Assembly (NCBI GenBank): GCA_028711405.1
Contig: JAQTSH010000026.1
Span: forward strand, 1 to 13,574
DNA: 13,574 nt
Direction of reading: 5' to 3'
DNA from: Methanoregula sp.
GTDB taxonomy: Archaea > Halobacteriota > Methanomicrobia > Methanomicrobiales > Methanospirillaceae
Below the pieces are notes generated by a model that was given only the letters and a program-made list of their open reading frames with translations, searched no databases and was not told the origin of the DNA. The stretch's first letter is position 1. Each line of letters begins with the position of its first letter. A program made the translations under genes and the position numbers. Below are positions 7,089-13,339 of this stretch, one piece after another.

Positions 7089-7730
7089 TTATGTGGGAGT
7101 TTTAACAAGGTATTTTTTAAGTGCTTCTTCCCCAATCTCATAATAGTGATCGCGGGTGATCACAACGATGTGAATACCCTCCCCGGAACCTGCATCCCGT
7201 TTCATCGCCGCTTTCAGCGCACGGATCGCAAGATCGATTGCCTCATCCTGGTTCATATTCGCGTGATAACGATCCTCGAGCACCCCATACGCCATGGGTG
7301 AGCCGGACCCGGTTGCCACGATCTCTTCCTCTTTTGTTGCGCCACCCATGGCATCAACCGAATAGACGGAAGGTCCATGGTCATCAATGCCCCCGACAAG
7401 TAACTGGACATAATACGGGAAATGCCGGTTCTGATTCAGATAATTGGAGAGCAGGGTGGACGCAGCTCCGACCGTGATCGACCGTGACCGCCGGATCTGG
7501 TACAGGTTACATTCAACAGTAAGAATACGTGCAAGTTGCTGGGCATCGCCTACACCACCGGCTGTGGTCATACCAATGCGATCAGCCACCTGGTAGACTT
7601 TCTTTGCCCGTTTACTTGCGATTAAAAATCCCATTGTCGCTCGTTTTTCAGTCGCGAGGATGACCCCACTGTTGAATACCAGACCGATTGTGGTCGTCCC
7701 TTTCATGGTCTCCTGGTATTGTTCTGGCAC
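7089..7730 (-). CDS. psmB: Proteasome beta subunit
   Basis: This is the catalytic subunit of the archaeal 20S proteasome, which degrades unfolded and tagged proteins in the cytosol. The 213-residue precursor has an 11-residue propeptide ending in MKG, cut before TTTIG, so T12 becomes the N-terminal nucleophile. In mature numbering the catalytic partners E17 (ATEKRA) and K33 (SKRAKK) are present, as is the supporting RDAGSG motif carrying D166 and S169. The start is GTG 7730: the in-frame GTG is preceded by AGGTG at 7736-7740 with five bases between. An ATG at 7732 overlaps it but is out of frame. The psmA partner is not in the window. The gene is the first of a two-gene unit with aCPSF1 and has its own TATA box. 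Confidence 0.96.
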   Translation of the reverse strand: MPEQYQETMKGTTTIGLVFNSGVILATEKRATMGFLIASKRAKKVYQVADRIGMTTAGGVGDAQQLARILTVECNLYQIRRSRSITVGAASTLLSNYLNQNRHFPYYVQLLVGGIDDHGPSVYSVDAMGGATKEEEIVATGSGSPMAYGVLEDRYHANMNQDEAIDLAIRALKAAMKRDAGSGEGIHIVVITRDHYYEIGEEALKKYLVKTPT

Positions 7731-7735
7731 ATTTA

Positions 7736-7740
7736 CACCT
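7736..7740 (-). promoter_or_regulatory. Ribosome binding site deciding the psmB GTG start
   Basis: AGGTG on the minus strand lies five bases before GTG 7730. It selects this GTG over the overlapping, out-of-frame ATG at 7732 and over a downstream in-frame ATG just before the mature N-terminus. Confidence 0.7.
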
Positions 7741-7765
7741 CTAAAAACAAATGAACGCTAAAAAT

Positions 7766-7775
7766 CATATAAAAG
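7766..7775 (-). promoter_or_regulatory. TATA box of the psmB-aCPSF1 operon
   Basis: CTTTTATATG on the minus strand is close to the archaeal TATA consensus. It lies about 40 bases before the psmB start, which predicts transcription starting near base 7745 and a leader of about 15 bases that just includes the AGGTG ribosome site. This is the clearest promoter in the window. Confidence 0.7.
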
Positions 7776-7816
7776 CGCTTTATGGTATTAGATGATATGA
7801 GAAAACTTAAAGGTTT

Positions 7817-8665
7817 TTATTCTGCTGTATCCCGGCAGAGAACCCGGATGAGATCGCGGTCGTAGAGCATGGCAACCAGTCGCTTGTCACCATTGACTAC
7901 GGGTAACTGGTCGACCCGTGCCCGGCGCATCTTTAATGCACATTCGCTCACTTCAGCATTCTTTGGAACTGATACGACATTTTTGACCATCGCCTGTTTT
8001 ACCGGGCGGTTCGGGAGTTGGACACGGGAGATGCCGAAACTGATCGTATGGGTGTCCCGGATGCTCTCCCAGGTCCATTCATCATCGTCAGTTCCGTTGG
8101 AGAAATCGCTCACACCAACCGAATCTTCGATGCTTGAGTTCCTGATCAGGTCCCGTTCGGATATGATGCCCTGCAGAACACTGTCACTGTTGAGGATAGG
8201 GATCGCATCTACACCGGAGATCTCCATGATCCGACCGACAAGCGGCAGGGGTGTTTCTTCCCAGAGGGCAAATGTCTGGCTGACAAATTCGTCTTTGATC
8301 TCATCTTTAATCTTCATCAGTGCGATTGCATGGACGAGGTCTGCGACGGAAAGAAGCCCGATAAGAATGCCATCTTCGACGACCGGGAGTCTACGGACCT
8401 TGTGAGACACAAGCAACCGGGCTGCTTCGCGAATATCTGTTTTGGGTCCGATCGAGACAGGTTTTGAGGTCATGAGGAGCCCAAGCTGGGTCTCTTCAGG
8501 CTTTCTTAACAGATCTTTACGGGTGATAATACCAACAATTTTTTTATTTTTTATGACAGGAACTCCGGAAATACCAGTACGCTTCAGGATCTTCAGGACA
8601 TCGTCGCGGTTTCCGGGGATTTCGACATGCACGACATCGGATGTCATGTAGTCTTTTACCTGCAT
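7817..8665 (-). CDS. Four-CBS-domain protein (two Bateman modules)
   Basis: CBS pairs bind adenine nucleotides or related ligands and usually act as energy or ligand sensors. The 282 residues hold four CBS motifs and nothing else recognisable. CBS1 covers about 1-55 (VKDYMTSDVV, then VGIITRKDLL), CBS2 about 60-118 (LMTSKPVSIG, then IGLLSVADLV), CBS3 about 125-177 (LQGIISERDLI), and CBS4 about 221-280 (VKQAMVKNVVSV, then DRDLIRVL). A stretch rich in acidic residues (about 178-200) links CBS3 and CBS4. The gene starts eight bases after the uspA-like stop, so the two are probably one unit; GGCAGGA abuts the ATG and GGTGAG lies 15 bases upstream. It ends 86 bases before psmB, which has its own promoter. 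The regulated target is unknown. Confidence 0.9.
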   Translation of the reverse strand: MQVKDYMTSDVVHVEIPGNRDDVLKILKRTGISGVPVIKNKKIVGIITRKDLLRKPEETQLGLLMTSKPVSIGPKTDIREAARLLVSHKVRRLPVVEDGILIGLLSVADLVHAIALMKIKDEIKDEFVSQTFALWEETPLPLVGRIMEISGVDAIPILNSDSVLQGIISERDLIRNSSIEDSVGVSDFSNGTDDDEWTWESIRDTHTISFGISRVQLPNRPVKQAMVKNVVSVPKNAEVSECALKMRRARVDQLPVVNGDKRLVAMLYDRDLIRVLCRDTAE

Positions 8666-8673
8666 TCCTGCCG

Positions 8674-9102
8674 TTATAATCTCACCACCATCGTTGTGAC
8701 GGGACTATGCGCGACAATGTAGGCGCTGACACTGCCGACAAGCAGGCGGTCCGCATTCCCCTTGCCATGGGAACCGACAACGATCAGGTCACTCTTCTCT
8801 TTTGCTGCAATGGAGACAACTTCAGAACCGGCATGCCCCTGCTTCATGTGCCCGGTGAGCGTGACTCCTTTTCCGGCGGCAAATAACCGGGCTTTTTCAA
8901 TGACGGTTTTGCCTTCTTTCTCGAGCACCTGGTACATGATCTCGACAGTATTGTCTGATGGGAGCGAGGAGAACAGTCCGGTCTCGACGACATACACGGC
9001 ATCAAGTTTTGCATTCCATACCTTCGCTTCGTCGACCGCACGGGCAATTGCCCGTTCGCTCGCGGCGGATCCATCAATGGCGACAAGTATGTTGTTAAAC
9101 AC
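8674..9102 (-). CDS. Universal stress protein, UspA family (ATP-binding type)
   Basis: Small cytosolic Usp proteins bind ATP or AMP and help cells survive stress; the exact role of this one is unknown. The protein is one Usp domain. It opens with the family-typical FNNILVAIDGS and carries the complete ATP-binding motif G-x2-G-x9-G-S in GSHGKGNADRLLVGS (G110, G113, G123, S124 in my numbering), so it should bind ATP. I start at GTG 9102 (142 residues) because GGGTGA at 9108-9113 lies five bases upstream and the first residues then align with the family. An in-frame TTG at 9120 would add six residues, and ATG 9124 is out of frame. The gene lies 45 bases after the amidohydrolase and eight before the CBS protein. 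Confidence 0.9.
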   Translation of the reverse strand: MFNNILVAIDGSAASERAIARAVDEAKVWNAKLDAVYVVETGLFSSLPSDNTVEIMYQVLEKEGKTVIEKARLFAAGKGVTLTGHMKQGHAGSEVVSIAAKEKSDLIVVGSHGKGNADRLLVGSVSAYIVAHSPVTTMVVRL

Positions 9103-9107
9103 CGGAA

Positions 9108-9113
9108 TCACCC
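9108..9113 (-). promoter_or_regulatory. Ribosome binding site deciding the GTG start of the Usp gene
   Basis: GGGTGA (continuing TT) on the minus strand matches the GGTGAT core complementary to the 16S rRNA 3' end. It lies five bases before GTG 9102, favouring that start over TTG 9120. Confidence 0.65.
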
Positions 9114-9147
9114 AAAACAAACATGGCTCTTTTATTGAATTTACAAA

Positions 9148-10179
9148 TTAAAAAACGTTCTTCCCAATTGCGCCTGTATCTGCGCGTTTTATGATGGATG
9201 TCAGGGGATCATGGCTGAACCGCAACGATGACCGGGAGGGATCGATCGTGAAGAAAACCGCGCGGTTCTTCTCCTGGATGAACCATGGGCTGCCGGTGAG
9301 CCCGGAACCTGCGATCGCTGCCCGGAGGATCTCGCAGGGCGCGGGATGGTACACGGTCAGAATAAATGCCATCTCACTGATCATATCCGGCGGGACGAAC
9401 ATAACATTGTCCGTGCCGAGAAGAATCCGGCATCCCTGCTCCAGCATTATTTTAACTGGAGGATGCCGGCTTGTTGCGGTTACACCCAGGATCCAGTTGG
9501 ACCGGGGGCAGAGAACGATTGGAATTTCCCTTTCTGCGCATTCCCGGATCTGCCGGTCAGTTGCATAGGTCATGTGAATGAGGAGGTCCGGATCATACGC
9601 GAGTGCAGCGTCAATGTCGTCAGCATCCCGTTCGCCGGCATGAAACGCGATCATACGGTTCTGTTTCCGGGCATCCACGATTTGTACCTCAAGTGAGTTC
9701 ACATCGCGCGTGCTGCTGATCCCGAGCCCCTCCGCTTCGCCTTCTCCACCTTCGCGCCCGAAGATGACCGGTGAGAAGGGCAGACCGGCTGCCGCCTGCC
9801 GTAAGGCACGGACACCTTCGATTCCCCCCTCCCGGAAATCCGCGCACCCGTGCGTGCCCCGTGCGATCATCTCCTCCAGGCTTGCGTGCATACCATCGAC
9901 AAGCTGCGTGCGTGACGCAGCGGCAAGGAGCCGGTGCTTGAGACCTGAAGGCGGGGTGACCAGCTCTTCCAGCGTGCCTGTCGTGGCGCAGTCCATCGCG
10001 AGGGTATCCCCCAGGTGCGTATGCGCATTAAAGAACGCCGGGCAGATCCACACGGGGGGCGCACGAGGGTTCTCTTCGATTGCCGTGATGATCCCGTCCG
10101 TCACCTCAATATCCACCGGTTCCGGGGTGAACTCATCGGACAGAAACGCGATACCGGAGATAATCTGTGGCTCGTTCAT
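9148..10179 (-). CDS. Metal-dependent amidohydrolase (COG0402, chlorohydrolase/deaminase-like)
   Basis: This is an amidohydrolase-superfamily enzyme of the group that includes aminohydrolases such as guanine, cytosine and 5'-deoxyadenosine/S-adenosylhomocysteine deaminases; the substrate is not evident. The metal-binding motif is NAHTHLGD (H53, H55), followed by AFHAGE (H180, E183), LIHMTYA (H202) and LLGTDNVM (D257). The small beta-sandwich domain occupies roughly residues 1-48. I start at ATG 10179 (343 residues), where MNEPQIISGI begins the usual first strand. An upstream ATG at 10242 in the same frame would run back through the divergent promoter and into sec61-beta. TATA-like elements sit at 10197-10206 and 10213-10223. 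The gene heads a possible leftward unit with the Usp and CBS genes. Confidence 0.85.
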   Translation of the reverse strand: MNEPQIISGIAFLSDEFTPEPVDIEVTDGIITAIEENPRAPPVWICPAFFNAHTHLGDTLAMDCATTGTLEELVTPPSGLKHRLLAAASRTQLVDGMHASLEEMIARGTHGCADFREGGIEGVRALRQAAAGLPFSPVIFGREGGEGEAEGLGISSTRDVNSLEVQIVDARKQNRMIAFHAGERDADDIDAALAYDPDLLIHMTYATDRQIRECAEREIPIVLCPRSNWILGVTATSRHPPVKIMLEQGCRILLGTDNVMFVPPDMISEMAFILTVYHPAPCEILRAAIAGSGLTGSPWFIQEKNRAVFFTIDPSRSSLRFSHDPLTSIIKRADTGAIGKNVF

Positions 10180-10196
10180 GGTACGTTGTGACTCTT

Positions 10197-10223
10197 CTTT
10201 ATATGCTGAAAAATGAAATATAT
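10197..10223. promoter_or_regulatory. Compact divergent promoter: amidohydrolase / sec61-beta
   Basis: Only 48 bases separate the two start codons. CTTTATATG (plus strand, about 10197-10205) reads CATATAAAG on the minus strand, so it is TATA-like both ways. Its centre is about 27 bases before ATG 10228 and about 22 before ATG 10179. A second element, ATATATTT near 10219, is preceded on the minus strand by the BRE-like GGAAA and would suit the amidohydrolase with a leader of about 14 bases. It is too close to serve sec61-beta. Confidence 0.5.
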
Positions 10224-10227
10224 TTCC

Positions 10228-10386
10228 ATGGCAAAGAAGCAAGGCGGACGATTATTATCTTCAGCAGGTCTCGTTAACTATTACGAGAGCGAGGACCGGC
10301 GGGCAGTCCACATCAATCCTCTCGTGGTCATGGGTGTTGCCGCAGCGATCGGTATCATCATTCTTATCCTGAATGCGGTCTTTTAA
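10228..10386 (+). CDS. Preprotein translocase subunit Sec61-beta (archaeal SecG)
   Basis: This is the small tail-anchored subunit of the archaeal SecYE-beta protein-conducting channel in the cytoplasmic membrane. It is only 52 residues long. The basic, polar N-terminus MAKKQGGRLLSSAGLVNYYE matches the archaeal family, followed by the conserved INPLVVMGVAAAIG motif that begins the single transmembrane helix, which runs through IIILILNAVF to the C-terminus. There is no Shine-Dalgarno element before the ATG, and the TATA-like CTTTATATG 27 bases upstream suggests a leaderless transcript. An eight-T tract follows six bases after the stop codon. Confidence 0.95.
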   Translation: MAKKQGGRLLSSAGLVNYYESEDRRAVHINPLVVMGVAAAIGIIILILNAVF

Positions 10387-10391
10387 TTCCA

Positions 10392-10399
10392 TTTTTTTT
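10392..10399 (+). terminator. T8 tract after sec61-beta
   Basis: Eight consecutive T begin six bases after the sec61-beta stop codon, a typical archaeal intrinsic terminator. The following 190 bases, up to the end of the convergent cofE gene, hold nothing I can identify. Confidence 0.65.
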
Positions 10400-10587
10400 C
10401 TCTGAACGGATGATCGGTCGTATATGTTTGATTGCACGTGCCGGGATATTTCAGGTTGTCCCCGTTTACAGGTTTGACAAGGGATCGATGAAAATGTACC
10501 TTCTGCCGGAAAAAATCCCATTGAGGGATATGCAACCGGCACGGCAGTTTCATTGCGCGGGGTACGCGCAGGGTTTACAGGATTTTT

Positions 10588-11334
10588 TCACAGGGTTTTT
10601 TTGAGTAGTTTTCGTGTGATGTCCTCTTCTTTGGTGAAGTAGAGGTTGTCATGTCCTGCCCAGACCGGACAGTTCCGGAACACGACCGCAGGGACACCGT
10701 TGTTGCTCTCGCCCATGACAAAGTTCGCAAATCCCGCAATCTCATCAACGACGGCTTCTTCCGTGATCTTCAATACGTGCCCAAAGAGATCCGTGTCGCC
10801 CCGGAAATCCCGGATGGCGGTAAATCCGCTCCACCCGATCGCGTTACCGGTCTGTCCGCGCCGGAACGATCGCCCGCAGGTATCGGTGATGATCACGCCG
10901 ACATTGTTGCCTGTGATCTTTTTTATATCCTTTCGGCATTCGTCAGCTGCTGCCATTGGGTCCCGGGGCAGAAAGATCACCATGCCATCATCGATATTGC
11001 TCTGGTCTACGCCCGCCCGCACACCGATATGCCCAAACGAGAGCTCGGAGAGGATGAACGGGTGCTCCATGATGATATCGGATGAGGCATCGAGTACCGA
11101 CTGGACAAACCGGGGGTCTTCCCCATTCAGTTTCGCAAGCCGGAGTGCCCGCTCGGACGGAGTAAAAAGCGAGAGCGCTTTTGTGTACCCTTTTGATTTT
11201 GACCAGATGGTAGATGCAATCGAGATGATATCCCCGTCCTGCACCGGGATTTGTTCACAGATGAGTGCCGGGATATTATCACCTTCCTGGATGAGGGGGA
11301 GTCCTTGCACCCCCATAACCTGAATAGACTCCAT
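10588..11334 (-). CDS. cofE: Coenzyme F420-0:L-glutamate ligase CofE
   Basis: CofE adds L-glutamate residues to F420-0 using GTP, giving the gamma-linked tail of coenzyme F420, the hydride carrier of methanogenesis. The 248-residue length matches archaeal homologues. Recognisable family blocks are VQGLPLIQEGD near the N-terminus, TPSERA (58-63), the IITDTCGRSFRRG block (148-160) and DEIAGFANFVMGE (197-209). D110 and D151 match metal-binding aspartates of the Archaeoglobus enzyme as I recall it. I start at ATG 11334 because the family begins only a few residues before GLPLI; ATG 11340 or 11343 would add two or three residues. The frame stays open to 11463, but that extension crosses the divergent promoter. 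No clear Shine-Dalgarno element is present. Confidence 0.94.
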   Translation of the reverse strand: MESIQVMGVQGLPLIQEGDNIPALICEQIPVQDGDIISIASTIWSKSKGYTKALSLFTPSERALRLAKLNGEDPRFVQSVLDASSDIIMEHPFILSELSFGHIGVRAGVDQSNIDDGMVIFLPRDPMAAADECRKDIKKITGNNVGVIITDTCGRSFRRGQTGNAIGWSGFTAIRDFRGDTDLFGHVLKITEEAVVDEIAGFANFVMGESNNGVPAVVFRNCPVWAGHDNLYFTKEEDITRKLLKKTL

Positions 11335-11360
11335 AATCATCATTCTATTGAGCTGATCTG

Positions 11361-11404
11361 ACGATAAAGGGGTTTCGTTTTTGCTCTCCGGTATATTTTT
11401 ATAG
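11361..11404. promoter_or_regulatory. Divergent promoter: cofE / zinc-ribbon gene
   Basis: TATATTTTTATAG at 11392-11404 is AT-rich in both directions. On the plus strand its centre lies about 30 bases before ATG 11430, predicting a transcript that starts at or just before the ATG. On the minus strand it reads CTATAAAAATATA and would give cofE a leader of about 40 bases. A second minus-strand element, CGAAA then CCTTTATCGT (11361-11378), resembles BRE plus TATA and would start cofE transcription near 11340. Confidence 0.45.
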
Positions 11405-11429
11405 CGATAACGCACATCAGCCAATTGGT

Positions 11430-11696
11430 ATGTACCATATTCTCCGGTGTCCGATATGCACAACGTTTGGGTACGTGGACCGGTTCCAGAAGTGGAAACT
11501 CTGTCCTGTGTGCGGGCATGCCTACGAAGTGGTCAAACAACCGGCATACCTGGATGTCGCGGATTACCGTGAAGCGGAAAAGATCGTCGCGGAGATGGAC
11601 AAATACCTGCACCGGACGAAGAAGAAAGACTTCACGGCAGAGGAGACGGAAGAGTTGCGTCACCATTATGCGAACTGGTTGCGCTCGAAGGTCTGA
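11430..11696 (+). CDS. Small zinc-ribbon protein, DUF1922-like
   Basis: This 88-residue protein has an N-terminal zinc ribbon with two CxxC knuckles, C7-P-I-C10 and C25-P-V-C28 (with GHAYEV after the second), then a helical, highly charged C-terminal half (about 42-88) holding DYREAEKIVAEMDKY. The order MYHILRC, CxxC, CxxCG, a short strand and an EA-rich helix resembles the archaeal DUF1922 family, whose structural example is a small Methanothermobacter protein of unknown function. I assign the family from memory of that layout. It may bind nucleic acid or a protein, but nothing here shows which. No Shine-Dalgarno element precedes the ATG, fitting a leaderless mRNA. The gene is divergent from cofE and followed by a T6 terminator. 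Confidence 0.85.
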   Translation: MYHILRCPICTTFGYVDRFQKWKLCPVCGHAYEVVKQPAYLDVADYREAEKIVAEMDKYLHRTKKKDFTAEETEELRHHYANWLRSKV

Positions 11697-11700
11697 ACAC

Positions 11701-11706
11701 TTTTTT
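11701..11706 (+). terminator. T6 tract after the zinc-ribbon gene
   Basis: Six T begin five bases after the stop codon, a plausible terminator. The bases from here to 11938 hold no gene; they carry a possible insertion-sequence end and the promoter of the transposase remnant. Confidence 0.5.
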
Positions 11707-11911
11707 GCCCTGATACATCAATACCAGTACATTAAAAACCGGGCATGATTCAGCCATCTGTGACATCCCCTCATCAAGAAAGTTAACTACTTTTAAAGAA
11801 ATTGACGCTCATCCAGTCATCTGCGCGTTTGGCAAAATTCACATCAAAAAATGGGAAAAATCCCACAAGATCCGGAAAATTTCGTGCCGTATCTTATCAG
11901 TTTCCGATGTG

Positions 11912-11928
11912 TTTATATGTTTATAAAA
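11912..11928 (+). promoter_or_regulatory. TATA box of the ISH3-like transposase remnant
   Basis: TTTATATGTTTATAAAA holds two overlapping TATA-like elements. The first is centred 23-24 bases before ATG 11939, again predicting a leaderless start, and no ribosome site precedes the ATG. Confidence 0.5.
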
Positions 11929-11938
11929 CAGTCATTAT

Positions 11939-13094
11939 ATGATCTCCAAATCGAAAAAGAGCCTCAAAAAGGAACGGAATCGCGAAGAGAACCCCGATTA
12001 TTCGGATAAAATCTATCAGATCGTAACCACCCATAGTACGATCTTTCCTCACGCCAAACCAGATCCATCCATCATTAAGGCATGCATCGCAGTGTCATGT
12101 TGCAGGACATCAATTTCTGCCTACGCCCTTCATCACTACAGTTTGCCGTCACATACCTCATGTCTCACGTACCTTCATGGGTTAGACATGGTAGAGATGA
12201 TCAAACAGTCATCAGACATGCTTCTCAAAGCGGGCAATAAGGTCATTCGTCCGGGACAGAAGTACGCATTCGCCATTGACAAAACCCAGGATCCGTATTA
12301 CGGTAAACACGACGATAAACCCGACACCTATACCGGTGGCGGTAAAAGGAAGGCATCCACCAACCTCTTTTTTTACGTACTTCACGATGAGCATTGTTGA
12401 TCAGGGTCATCACATCACCCTCTTTTCGGTTCCTTGGCAGAATGATATGAAGAACGTCGTGTCAATACAGCAATGTGTGGAACTTATCGACTCACTTGGA
12501 TAGAAAATCCGGAGTTTATGCTTGGACCGGGAGTTTTTTAACGCAGCGATCTTGCGATATCTTCAGCAGAGTGGGATCCCTCACATCATTCCCATCAAGA
12601 AACATGGGAAGGTGTTAAACGCGATGTTGAAAGGGCGGGCTTCATCAACGTTCACCTACACGATGAAGGAAGGATCACAAGATTCGGTTGACCTTGTCAT
12701 CACTGATTGTGTGGTCTACATGATGGGGAAGCATAAGAAGAAAGGGCTCGAACACCATGCGTTCGTAGTTTTTGGAATGTCAACATCCCCCCGGAACGTT
12801 CGGGAAATATATCGGCACCGATTTGCCATTGAATCCACGTATCGACTGCGGAATTCCGTACGCCCGAAAACATCAACGAAGGATGAGAAGATCCGGTATT
12901 TTTATACCCTTCTTTCATTTATCATCCAGAACATGTGGGTGTCCGAAAAATGGATTCGTTGTGCCAGGCAAAAACCCGGCCCGAAAGTCATTAAAAAGAA
13001 TCGACTGTCGTTGGAATATTTTTCGGACCTCATCCGCGAGAACTCCGAACTTCTGTTCAGACTCAAACGGATGGATGAAATTGCAATAACCTGA
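11939..13094 (+). pseudogene. ISH3-family DDE transposase, broken by a frameshift and an in-frame stop
   Basis: The sequence encodes one transposase in pieces. The first frame (11939-12400) gives the basic N-terminus and the first catalytic aspartate, D114, in AIDKTQDPYYG (codon 12278-12280). At a run of seven T (12368-12374) the reading must shift to the next frame, which continues ...TYFTMSIVDQGHHITLFSVPW. One T fewer would restore the reading. In that second frame a TAG at 12501-12503 interrupts DSLG/KIRSL. The frame then continues with the second aspartate in LDREFF (12525-12527) and the glutamate in RFAIESTYR (12831-12833), ending at 13094. The C-terminal block DEKIRYFYTLLSFIIQNMW is typical of ISH3-type enzymes. 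The triad is intact, so decay looks recent, or a sequencing error explains the T run. Confidence 0.85.
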
Positions 13095-13201
13095 AGATCC
13101 GGGTTTCTTCTTTGGGTGTTATCGGAAAATGTGGCAACCGGTTTGAGCGGATTCTGTTTTTGCATTTTCGTTTTTGCAGTGGAAATGATAGTTGTACTTC
13201 C

Positions 13202-13260
13202 TATTCCTGACCCCCCCCAAAAAAATGGAAATAATTTTGGCACACCTGAGTTATTCCTGA
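13202..13260 (+). repeat. Direct repeat TATTCCTGA around a C8-A7 homopolymer block
   Basis: TATTCCTGA occurs at 13202-13210 and again at 13252-13260. Between the copies lies an unusual block of eight C followed by seven A (13211-13225). The segment sits exactly between the two insertion sequences. The 245 bases from 13095 to 13339 contain no gene. Confidence 0.55.
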
Positions 13261-13299
13261 TTGAAATGTCGAAATTTAAAGCATGATGGTATAAAAAAG

Positions 13300-13313
13300 C
13301 TTATATTTATATC
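13300..13313 (+). promoter_or_regulatory. TATA box of the IS1634-like transposase
   Basis: CTTATATTTATATC is TATA-like and centred about 34 bases before ATG 13340, predicting a leader of roughly 10 bases. A second AT-rich element (TTATATATA, about 13328-13336) is too close to the ATG to act as the TATA box. Confidence 0.45.
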
Positions 13314-13339
13314 TCAGGAATCAACATTATATATACAGA

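Larger units (their letters stand above)
11778..13201 (+). mobile_element. Decayed ISH3-like insertion sequence (approximate limits)
   Basis: The transposase remnant is flanked by imperfect inverted ends. The left sequence GAAAGTTAACTACTTTTAAA at 11778-11797 can be matched to the complement of 13181-13201 (GGAAGTACAACTATCATTTCC) with several mismatches and gaps. The resulting length of about 1.4 kb fits the ISH3 family. The match is weak and no target duplication is clear, so the limits are provisional; the transposase identity is far more secure. Confidence 0.35.

Noticed and set aside
10261..10542. 93-residue minus-strand frame across sec61-beta
   Set aside because: It is antisense to sec61-beta and spans its terminator; no protein features.
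10646..11323. 225-residue open frame on the plus strand opposite cofE
   Set aside because: It lies fully antisense to a well-supported cofE, has a low-complexity Ser/Pro/Arg-rich translation and no recognisable motif; it is a GC-driven shadow.
11335..11463. 43-residue N-terminal extension of CofE
   Set aside because: CofE homologues begin close to GLPLI, and the extension runs through the divergent promoter into the zinc-ribbon gene.
12501..12503. TAG read as pyrrolysine in the transposase
   Set aside because: There is no other sign of pyrrolysine use in the window, no pyl genes are seen, and the same gene also has a frameshift, so a nonsense mutation is simpler.
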